From positions 1 through 9,341 of the forward strand of contig DAPV01000034.1 in the NCBI GenBank assembly GCA_002502625.1: a DNA stretch of 9,341 nt. Direction: 5' to 3'. The DNA comes from Euryarchaeota archaeon UBA125. Its GTDB lineage: Archaea; Thermoplasmatota; Poseidoniia; Poseidoniales; Thalassarchaeaceae. A program made the translations under genes and the position numbers. This document shows, one piece after another, positions 1 through 7,600 of this stretch; the first letter of the stretch is position 1, and every line of letters starts with the position of its first letter. Under the pieces are notes generated by a model. That model worked only from the letters and a program-made list of their open reading frames with translations, was not told where the DNA came from and did not search any database.

Positions 1-987
1 ATGGCAGACACCATTGAGCAGATGGTTAGGTCAGGAAAAGGAGAGGTTTCCGATTTTAGAAATACAGCTAACGACACCATAGCCAAAGTAGGTAGTTCAT
101 TACCTGAAAATATCAGACAGGAATTACATCATCGTCTAAATTCTCGTTTAGATATATTAGAGAACGAAATTAATACTAAAATTGACCAAGCCGCAACTAT
201 TGTTGCTGAAGAATCTAAAGAAGCCCTTGATGGAGCAATGATGCAATTTATTCAAACTATGAAAACGCTACCTGCCGATGAATTAACGCAGCTTTTCTCT
301 TTTATTGATAAAGATAGAGATGGAACAATCAATCAAGAAGAATTTGGAGATTTTGTAGCAACTACACTACCTCCTGGTACTGTTATCCCTCCTGCTGCGA
401 TTGCTCTAGGTTTCCAGGTCTTAGATACAGACAGGACAGGATCATTATCTATTTCAGACATCTTAGGATCTCAAGGTGAAATTATTACAACAGCAGCAAG
501 AATTGTTTCAGAAGAAATCAAAGAAGAACCAATCGAACAAAATCAAATTCCACTAACTGAAGAAATTGAAGTTCAAGAAGAAATTATTGAAGAAGAAATC
601 GTCCAACAAGAAATTATTGAACAAAATCCTTCTACTGAAAATGAAAATATAGAAATTCTAGACAGTGAATCGATTTCTTCAAAACTTTCTGAAGCAAGAT
701 TTTCATCAGAAAAAACTAGAATTATCGAATCAATGAAGGGAAATCCAATTGAATTTGATGTATCAATCGACCGTATCCGTTCTGAAGGCACATCAAATAG
801 ACCTATGGAAGTGGAAGTCTCTGCATCAGATGGTTCTAATTATATCATCTCAATAGAGTCCTCAAAAATAAGTACTGTTCAAAGATTATTAGATAAAAAA
901 AGTGGCACAGTACGAATTGAGGGTTCAGTTTTAGGGTTTAATATGGCGAGAAATTGTGTAACAATTGACATTTCGCAAATTGAATGA
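1..987 (+). CDS. Cytosolic EF-hand pair protein with Glu-rich linker and possible OB-fold C-terminal domain
   Basis: A 328-residue protein with no signal peptide or membrane segment, so probably cytoplasmic. Residues 1-90 are largely helical with heptad-like spacing. Two EF-hand loops follow. Loop 1 is residues 103-114 (DKDRDGTINQEE), a complete canonical loop with Asp at 1, 3 and 5, Gly at 6, Ile at 8 and Glu at 12. Loop 2 is residues 142-153 (DTDRTGSLSISD), which has Thr at position 5 and Asp at position 12 and so may bind calcium more weakly. Residues 171-222 are a Glu/Gln/Ile-rich linker containing a 10-residue tandem repeat. Residues 249-328 read as strand-strand-strand-helix-strand-strand, the order of an OB fold. 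This fold call is inference from the residue pattern. The ATG is the first base of the window, so an upstream in-frame extension cannot be excluded. The gene lies 49 bp before two calcium-repeat surface proteins on the same strand. I do not recognise a named family for the whole protein; a calcium-sensing or calcium-buffering adaptor is the simplest reading. Confidence 0.85.
   Translation: MADTIEQMVRSGKGEVSDFRNTANDTIAKVGSSLPENIRQELHHRLNSRLDILENEINTKIDQAATIVAEESKEALDGAMMQFIQTMKTLPADELTQLFSFIDKDRDGTINQEEFGDFVATTLPPGTVIPPAAIALGFQVLDTDRTGSLSISDILGSQGEIITTAARIVSEEIKEEPIEQNQIPLTEEIEVQEEIIEEEIVQQEIIEQNPSTENENIEILDSESISSKLSEARFSSEKTRIIESMKGNPIEFDVSIDRIRSEGTSNRPMEVEVSASDGSNYIISIESSKISTVQRLLDKKSGTVRIEGSVLGFNMARNCVTIDISQIE
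571..630 (+). repeat. Two tandem 30-bp units encoding a Glu/Gln/Ile-rich decapeptide
   Basis: Codons 191-200 (VQEEIIEEEI) and 201-210 (VQQEIIEQNP) form an in-frame tandem duplication. The 14 bases at 578-591 recur exactly at 608-621, 30 bases apart. The repeat lies in the acidic linker between the EF-hands and the C-terminal domain and looks like a linker that grew by slippage. Confidence 0.7.
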
Positions 988-1006
988 TGCACCTTGATGG
1001 GATGGG

Positions 1007-1014
1007 TCTATCTA
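1007..1014 (+). promoter_or_regulatory. Weak TATA-like element upstream of the first giant surface protein
   Basis: TCTATCTA is centred about 26 bases before the ATG at 1037, where an archaeal TATA box would sit if transcription began at the start codon. No Shine-Dalgarno-like sequence lies in the 49-bp gap, which supports a leaderless mRNA. The match to a TATA consensus is poor; position is the main argument. Confidence 0.25.
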
Positions 1015-1036
1015 TCTACACCTTTTCGTAACGAAT

Positions 1037-4000
1037 ATGAGCAAGCAACGCTTCGCTTTAGTGCTTGTATTTCTGCTACTTGGGATGCCTTTCTCAAACT
1101 CTTTCAACACAGAAAATTCACATGTAATTCCATTGGAAGAAGAAACTACATTCTTTTCCTCAGGTAACACCACAGATTGGGCAGTATTAATGACCCGAAA
1201 TTCAGCCGCTCCTGGTGGCCCTAATAATGAAAATTGGGTAAAAATCACTGATGTAATTGTAGATCATAACGATGATATTTACGCCGTAGGTGCATTCTAC
1301 AATAATGTCACAATCGGTTCTAGTAACTGGCACGAAGAACGATCTACTGGATTTATTGCTAAATTTGATGAACAAGGAAATTCACTATGGGAATTGAAAA
1401 TTGAAGCAAATCCAGGTAATCCTGAACCTACATCTGAAATAAGAACCATCGATGTAGATAATGCAGGAAGGATATATGTCGGAGGATGGATGTGTGGAGC
1501 ATCAACATTCACTATGACTAGTGGATGTAGTTGGTGGCAAAATTGGGGAGGATTTGTAGCTAAAGTATCCCCGATGGGGGCTTTTGAATGGGGAATCGCA
1601 GTAGATGGAGCTAATGGATATGATGCAGTGAATGATTTAGCAATTAGATCTGATGGGCATGTTTGGGCAGTAGGATTTTTCCGAGACTCTGCATTCTTTG
1701 AAGGAGACTCATACAACACATCTGGACAATATGATGGATTTGTGGCTTTAATTAATACTACTTCCTCGCTTTTTGAATGGGTTCGAACAATAGGAAGTCA
1801 GGATCATAATGAAGTAGATAATGCAACTGCTGTAACTGTAGATTCAGATGACAATGCTCTAGTTGTTGGGTCATATTCAGATAATGCAGGTGGCACTTTC
1901 GGACCCACACAAATCATGCCTGTAGGTCGGCCAACAGCAACTTATGTTCTGAATTTATCATCTACTAATACAGTAAATTGGGTAGCTAGTGCAGCAGGTA
2001 GTCAGAATGGAGAACCATCTTTTGGCATGGATATCTTAGTTGCAGATGATGGCAATTATTACGTCACTGGAGGAATTTCTGGACTAACTACGTTCGATAG
2101 TTTGAGTACTGGTTCACCATTACAAATTGTAGGGAATGGAACTAGTGTTCATACCTATATCGCCAAAATTGATACTGATGGAGATTGGAATTATGTTCGT
2201 CGTTCTGATAGCCCGAACGGGTTTAACGCACCATCACATCAAACCCCTCAAAATATGAGAATGGGGCAAAATGGCATGATTATTATTGCCGGTCAATATG
2301 ATGCACCGTATGGCCATCCTCTTTCTTCCGCAAAATTTGGAAATATCGAATTAATTGACGGATTTATGGGAGGATATCTAGCTGGTTTCAATACACAGTC
2401 TGCATCATGGGCATGGGCTACTGACTTTGGTAGCGGTGGAGACAATGATATTGGAACTGGTGTAGGAATTTTATCAGATGGTAGAATTGTAACCTCTATT
2501 CATGCTTGCTTGAAGGGTCCATGTTATGCAGTTGTAGATGGAGTACAATACAATATTCCGTCATATGAAGGAGGCAGTGCTATTCTATGGACATCGTATC
2601 CTGATTCCGATAGCGATAATATTCCTGACAAAGATGACAATTGTGACCTTACTTCTAATCCTACTCAATCAAATATTGATCAAGATGATAATGGCGATGC
2701 ATGTGATGACGATTTAGATGGAGATGGTATAGAAAATTTCTATGATTCTTGTGATGGCCCTTCAACAAATTGGGACAGTTCAATATGGACTAATGATCGA
2801 GATCAAGACGGGTGTAAAGATTCTGATGAGGATAAAGACGATGACGGTGATGGAATCGATGATTTATTTGATGATTGTAATTCTGAAAATACTTCCCATA
2901 ATTGGAGTTCCACGCCAGTTTCAGATTATGACTCAGATGGATGTAAAGATTTAGAAGAAGATGATGACGATGATTCTGATGGAATACTAGACTTATCTGA
3001 TTCTTGTCCAAGTAATCCTTCATGGAAGAATTGGACGAGTAATCAATCAAGCGATCATGATGGTGATGGATGTAAAGATGAGGGAGAAGATCCAGATGAT
3101 GATAACGATCAACGTCCCGATGATTTAGATGATTGCCCTACTGGAGAAGTAGGATGGACTTCTGAGATTTCTTTTGATTACGATCAAGATGGATGTAAAG
3201 ACTCAACAGAAGACTTAGATGATGATGGTGATTCTGTTCCCGACTTTGTTGATTTATGTAATCCCCCAGGTGCAACTGGATGGACTAGTTTAGATCCAAC
3301 AGATAATGATGGAGATGGTTGTAGAGATTCGGATGAAGATTTCGACGATGATAACGATGGAATAGTCGACTTGAATGATGCATGTCCTGATGGAGTTAGT
3401 GGTTGGACTAGCAATTCTGCTACCGATAACGATGGAGATGGATGCAAAGATCTCGGAGGAGAAAATGGAGGTTTTGGAGAAGATACAGATGACGATGGAG
3501 ATCAGATTCTAGATTCTGCGCCTGATATGTGCCCTCAAGGAGCTACAGATTGGATTTCTACGTTTGCTACTGATTTCGATAGAGACGGATGTAAAGATGA
3601 TGGAGAGGATTCAGACGATGATGGTGATGGCTTCTATGAAGAAAATGGAGAAGATCAATGTCCCAATACTCCTGTCGGAGAATTTGTTGATATGAATGGA
3701 TGTTCTTTAGGACAGGCAGATAGTGATGGAGATATGATTCTCGATGCAGACGATCAATGTCCGAATGAAGATGCAAGAAACTTTGATGCAAATCTTGACG
3801 GTTGTATTGACGATACTGATGGTGATGGAATTAATGATGCAAATGATCAATGTCCAACGGTCACTGCGGACGAAACTGGGATTTCTTCTCAGAAAGGTGA
3901 TGGTTGTACAATAACTGATCGAGATGATGATGGTGACGGCGTACCAGGAGATATGGATGCTATTTCTGGAAGTGATATCTGCCCATTGACTGCTTCAGGA

Positions 4001-4630
4001 GCAACAATCAATGAATTCGGATGTTCTCAAGAACAAATCTGGGATTTGATTGACTCTGATGAAGATGGTGTGAGCGACTTAGTAGAATTCGAATGGTATG
4101 AAGAATCAGGATTAAATTGTACTAATACAATCGAAAATGAACGTTCAATAGTCGATGAAAATGGATGTGGATTCAGTCAATTAGATGCAGATGGAGATTC
4201 AGTACCTAACGGAATTGATATCTGTCCTGGAACTACTGCTCTTTCTACGGTCTTTGAAGATGGATGTTCTGTAAGTCAGAGGGAGCAAACCAGTTCGAGT
4301 TCTTCAGGCCCACCAGCGTTTGTCATTGCCTCAATTATTGTTGTAATTGTAATTTTAATTGGAGCCGGAGTTGCAGTAGTTGCTCAGAAATCAAAGAAGC
4401 CGAAAAAGAAGAGCAAGATACGAACTGAGGCACGTCTGACCCAATCTGAAGCACCCCCTACAGGTGAATTTTCACAACAAGCGATTCAGGCTTTAGCACC
4501 AGAACCAATTCCTATACCTGAATTGAGTGGTAATACTATCGATGAAGATGGAGTAGAATGGGCTCAAGATGCGTCAGGCAACTGGTACTGGAGAGAAGAA
4601 AATGGGCAATTTGAGTTATATGAATCCTAA
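1037..4630 (+). CDS. Giant surface protein: seven-blade propeller, TSP3 calcium stalk, C-terminal TM anchor
   Basis: A 1197-residue predicted type I membrane protein. Residues 1-22 form a Sec signal peptide: basic n-region (SKQR), hydrophobic core FALVLVFLLLGM, and no lipobox Cys. Residues about 70-520 hold seven propeller blades of the SBBP kind, starting near 70, 136, 198, 264, 330, 405 and 474. Each runs as hydrophobic-D-x-x-G-x-hydrophobic-x-V-G-x-F, then a F-hydrophobic-A-K-like strand and a Trp. From Asp523 to about 1079 is an Asp-rich TSP3-type stalk with regularly spaced Cys, expected to bind many Ca2+ ions and form disulfides outside the cell. A hydrophobic helix at 1094-1117 is followed by a basic stop-transfer run (KSKKPKKKSK) and a tail ending in an Asp-Gly...Trp...Gly-Asn-Trp-Tyr-Trp motif. 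A paralogue with the same layout begins 56 bp downstream. The ligand is unknown; a surface adhesin, a receptor or a polymer-binding protein are all possible. The architecture is firm and the function is not. Confidence 0.93.
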   Translation: MSKQRFALVLVFLLLGMPFSNSFNTENSHVIPLEEETTFFSSGNTTDWAVLMTRNSAAPGGPNNENWVKITDVIVDHNDDIYAVGAFYNNVTIGSSNWHEERSTGFIAKFDEQGNSLWELKIEANPGNPEPTSEIRTIDVDNAGRIYVGGWMCGASTFTMTSGCSWWQNWGGFVAKVSPMGAFEWGIAVDGANGYDAVNDLAIRSDGHVWAVGFFRDSAFFEGDSYNTSGQYDGFVALINTTSSLFEWVRTIGSQDHNEVDNATAVTVDSDDNALVVGSYSDNAGGTFGPTQIMPVGRPTATYVLNLSSTNTVNWVASAAGSQNGEPSFGMDILVADDGNYYVTGGISGLTTFDSLSTGSPLQIVGNGTSVHTYIAKIDTDGDWNYVRRSDSPNGFNAPSHQTPQNMRMGQNGMIIIAGQYDAPYGHPLSSAKFGNIELIDGFMGGYLAGFNTQSASWAWATDFGSGGDNDIGTGVGILSDGRIVTSIHACLKGPCYAVVDGVQYNIPSYEGGSAILWTSYPDSDSDNIPDKDDNCDLTSNPTQSNIDQDDNGDACDDDLDGDGIENFYDSCDGPSTNWDSSIWTNDRDQDGCKDSDEDKDDDGDGIDDLFDDCNSENTSHNWSSTPVSDYDSDGCKDLEEDDDDDSDGILDLSDSCPSNPSWKNWTSNQSSDHDGDGCKDEGEDPDDDNDQRPDDLDDCPTGEVGWTSEISFDYDQDGCKDSTEDLDDDGDSVPDFVDLCNPPGATGWTSLDPTDNDGDGCRDSDEDFDDDNDGIVDLNDACPDGVSGWTSNSATDNDGDGCKDLGGENGGFGEDTDDDGDQILDSAPDMCPQGATDWISTFATDFDRDGCKDDGEDSDDDGDGFYEENGEDQCPNTPVGEFVDMNGCSLGQADSDGDMILDADDQCPNEDARNFDANLDGCIDDTDGDGINDANDQCPTVTADETGISSQKGDGCTITDRDDDGDGVPGDMDAISGSDICPLTASGATINEFGCSQEQIWDLIDSDEDGVSDLVEFEWYEESGLNCTNTIENERSIVDENGCGFSQLDADGDSVPNGIDICPGTTALSTVFEDGCSVSQREQTSSSSSGPPAFVIASIIVVIVILIGAGVAVVAQKSKKPKKKSKIRTEARLTQSEAPPTGEFSQQAIQALAPEPIPIPELSGNTIDEDGVEWAQDASGNWYWREENGQFELYES
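2603..4273 (+). repeat. TSP3-type stalk of first giant protein, with seven-copy 42-residue core array
   Basis: The stalk has three parts. Residues 523-586 resemble canonical TSP3: D-x-D-x-D repeats, a DNC, then N-P-x-Q-x-x-x-D. Residues 587-875 (bases 2795-3661) hold seven copies of a module D-x-D-x-DGC-[KR]-D...ED-x-DDD-x-DG...D-x-C...W-[TS]-S. The DGC cysteines are residues 593, 636, 679, 720, 762, 803 and 852, spaced 43, 43, 41, 42, 41 and 49. The 49 comes from a Gly/Glu/Asn-rich insertion after Cys803. The second Cys of a module lies 21 residues after the first in copy 1. Residues 876-1079 change to the familiar CP-x-TP-x-G...D-x-x-GC unit of bacterial TSP3 stalks. Known TSP3 repeats wrap around Ca2+ and are disulfide-braced; that this stalk does so is inferred from the family. 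Confidence 0.85.
2796..2823 (+). repeat. 28-bp exact direct repeat, copy in first giant gene
   Basis: These 28 bases are identical to 6482-6509, with mismatches immediately on both sides. They encode the start of the first 42-residue module in each paralogue (RDQDGCKD). The equivalent position in the two genes supports a tandem duplication, or later gene conversion. Confidence 0.85.
4547..4594 (+). other. Cytoplasmic tail motif, first giant protein
   Basis: Residues 1171-1186 (DGVEWAQDASGNWYWR) align without gaps to the last 16 residues of the downstream paralogue (DATQWKMNADGSFNRI). The shared pattern is D-x-x-[EQ]-W-x-x-[DN]-A-x-G-[NS]-[WF]. It lies inside the cell by the predicted topology. 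It recalls small Trp-based repeats of the form W-x-x-D-x-x-G-x-W-Y, but I cannot assign a family. Confidence 0.55.
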
Positions 4631-4656
4631 TTCGAATCTGCTCATAGTACGCGAGG

Positions 4657-4664
4657 TTTGAATA
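4657..4664 (+). promoter_or_regulatory. TATA-like element upstream of the second giant surface protein
   Basis: TTTGAATA is centred about 26.5 bases before the ATG at 4687, with a purine-rich stretch (GCGAGG) directly upstream that could act as a BRE. No Shine-Dalgarno-like sequence precedes the start. This suggests the second paralogue has its own promoter and a leaderless transcript, rather than relying on read-through. The evidence is position and composition only. Confidence 0.35.
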
Positions 4665-4686
4665 GCGGCCATCGTTACCTACGCCC

Positions 4687-7600
4687 ATGCTTCGCATGCA
4701 GCGCATGGCAGTACTATTGTTGACGGCTATTCTAGTAGGTATGGTAATTCATCCAATTCATCAAATTGACTCCTCCCTTTCTCAGGAGATTGATTCTTCC
4801 AATTCATCTGCAAGAGCAGGTAGTACCGATTGGACTGCTGTAGCAGGATATGATACTGTAACAAATCCTTCAATTCAAGTTGAAGCCGGTTTAGTTTCCC
4901 CTACTGACGTAGCAATCGATAGTTTAGGTTCTGTTTACACAGGAGGATTTGCGATTTATGATGTGAAGTTTGGTGGACAACAATATTCCTCGACTGATCA
5001 ATTGGCTTTTGTAGCTAAGACTTCTCCATCCGGTAACTGGGAAAAACTCTGGAGTCCTTCTGTATTTGGGGGTGGAGGAAGCGCTACTGTTTCAGCGCTA
5101 ACAACTTCAGGAACTGATGTATACGCATGTGGGTGGTTTGTAGGAAATGTCACTATTGCAGGACAAAATCTTCAGTCATATACTCCATCCGGAAGTGTCG
5201 AAAGTTCACAAGATATTTGGGTAGCAAAATTCGATCAGAATCTGAATGCTGTATGGGCATCTCATGCAGGCACTGTACAAGATGATGATGCTTGCGAAGA
5301 CATCGAAGTCCATGCAGCTACTAATGAGGTATACATCATCGGAGAAACCAACGCTACATCATCATCATACTTCGGGACATCCATCACAAAAAATGGAATC
5401 GGGGGAACTTCTACAGATATTGCAGTGGCTAAACTAAATACTGCAAATGGTAACTGGATTGATGCAAATGTCGTTGGAAGTACTGGCCAAGATCTTGGAT
5501 ATTCAATATATTGGAGAGGTGGTGGATTAGTAGCTGTAGGAATTTTCAGCGGAACAATTACATTTGGATCTCAACAAATGCAGGCAATAGGTTCGTTTGA
5601 TCTTTGGATGGCAGATATCACCACTGGACTTGGGTTTGTCAATGCTAGCCAAGCAGGAGGAACTGGAGGTATTGCTCAACCATTTGCAGTAGTTCATCAA
5701 AATGGAGTCGATTATGTAGCAGGAACAGTACAAGGAACTGTAAATTTTGATACTAATCAGGTCATGTCATCTAGTAATGGACAAGATACCACTACATTTG
5801 TTGCATCTAGAAGTGGAGTCAACAATCAATGGGATTGGATTACAACTGCAAGTGGGTATCATCAGGTAAGAGGCCTAGATATCAATCCTTCAGGAGTACT
5901 GTTAGTTTCTGGATCCTTCGCTACTGTATCTTGGACAGGAACTGGTGGTTCTCTGGCACAGAGTGGAAGTGCAACATTTGGCACCGTCACTCTTCCTTCC
6001 ACATACTTCGACCCATTTCACGCCACTATGGACTCCTCCGGGAATTGGATTTCAGCTGATGGAGGAGCAGGAGATTTCAATGACAATGGAGTTGCAGGAA
6101 TGTGGGCCCCTACTGGAGAAATTATCGGCGTAGGTACTTTTGGTGCTGGAGGTCCGACTAACATTGGATCAACCTACACGATTACTCTAGGGAGCGGTAC
6201 AGCGATTGGCAACGGCAATGCATTCACAGATCAAAATTATCAGATATATCAGAATATTGGGTACTATATCTGGTCTCTGAAAGCAGATTCAGATTCAGAC
6301 GGTACTCCAGATGTTGACGATAACTGTCCAAATCAATTCAACCCATCACAATCAGATATTGATTCAGATGGTCTAGGAGACGAATGTGATCCAGATGCCG
6401 ATCAAGATGGCTTACTAAATGAAGAAGATAATTGTCCAAATGGACCAGAAGTAAACTGGGACCCCTCTGATAATTCAATTAATCGAGATCAAGACGGGTG
6501 TAAAGATTCCACCGAAGATACAGATGATGATGCAGATGGTGTAGATGATTTTGCAGATCTATGTGACGATGTTGGAGACAAAATGGGATGGATTTCAAAC
6601 AGTGTTAGAGATCATGATTCTGATGGATGCCATGATGCTGAAGAAGATGATGATGACGATAACGATGCTATCCCAGATACTGTTGATGATTGTCCGAGAG
6701 GTTGGTTCAACTGGTCAGCTTCTACGAGTACAGATCACGATACAGACGGTTGTGCTGATGACGGCGAAGATGATGATGATGATAATGATGGAATGAATGA
6801 TTATGATCTTAATGATTTAGAATTAGATCAATGTCCAAAGGGAGACTTAGGATGGACTTCGAATCCTACTACTGATCGAGATGGTGATGGATGTCGTGAT
6901 GAGGGCGAAGATACAGATGATGATGGAGATACCATTCTAGATGTTGACGATAATTGCACCCCAGATGGAGATGGAGATTGGACTAGCGCTCTTCCAAACG
7001 ACCATGATGTCGATGGTTGTCGCGATGCAACTGAAGATGATGATGATGATAACGATGGGGTATTAGATTCAGCAGATTCTTGTCCAACTGGAATGACTGG
7101 ATGGATTTCTTCACCTCTACTCGATGTAGATGGAGATGGATGTATGGATTCTGATGAAGATAATGATAATGATAATGATGGAGTTCTCAATGATGCTGAC
7201 TCTTGTGCAGGTGGAGAAACCGGTTGGTTTGCATCAAACGATTTAGATGCAGATGGAGACGGATGTAAAGATTCTACTGAAGATACTGATGATGATGCTG
7301 ATGGTGTAGAAGACGAATTTGATGTATGTCCTGAAACTCCTCTTGGTGAAGCAGTAGACAATGTAGGGTGTGGCTACAATACTCAACAAGATAATGATCA
7401 AGATGGAATTTATGACATTAGTGACGCTTGTTTAAACAGTCCATCAAGTGCAGATAGAATTCTCTATGAAACACTTGTTTCAGAAGCAAATGGATTAATC
7501 CATCAATGGGGGACAAACATCGATGTTTCAGGATGTTGGTTAGGTGAATTAGATCGTGATAATGATAATCGGAAGAATTACTTGGATCAATGTCCTGATT

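Noticed and set aside
1037..1105. Lipoprotein signal peptide in the giant proteins
   Set aside because: No Cys follows the hydrophobic core in either protein, so a Sec signal peptide plus a C-terminal TM anchor is the better reading.
2790..3050. His/Asn-rich open frame on the - strand, with similar ones at 3567-3791 and 7418-7735
   Set aside because: ATC/ATT and CAT codons read opposite the GAT-rich repeats give artificial His/Ile/Leu-rich frames. They lie wholly inside a well-supported coding gene.
2795..3661. Regular repeats suggesting a CRISPR array or minisatellite
   Set aside because: The period is about 123-129 bp with divergent DNA, in frame, and conserved at the protein level. There are no identical repeats separated by unique spacers.
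4631..4686. Transcription terminator between the two giant genes
   Set aside because: There is no T-run and no clear stem-loop in the 56 bp; only a possible promoter element is visible.
6545..6796. Met/Ile-rich open frame on the + strand in another frame (also 2742-2954)
   Set aside because: GATGATGAT repeats read one base off give ATG runs. The composition is an artefact of the Asp codons.
6828..7361. A 177-codon open frame on the - strand, Ser/Pro-rich
   Set aside because: It is antisense to the Asp-rich modules. GAT/GAC and TCT/TCC codons on the + strand read as Ser-rich sequence on the other strand and rarely make stops. It has no domain, signal peptide or promoter.
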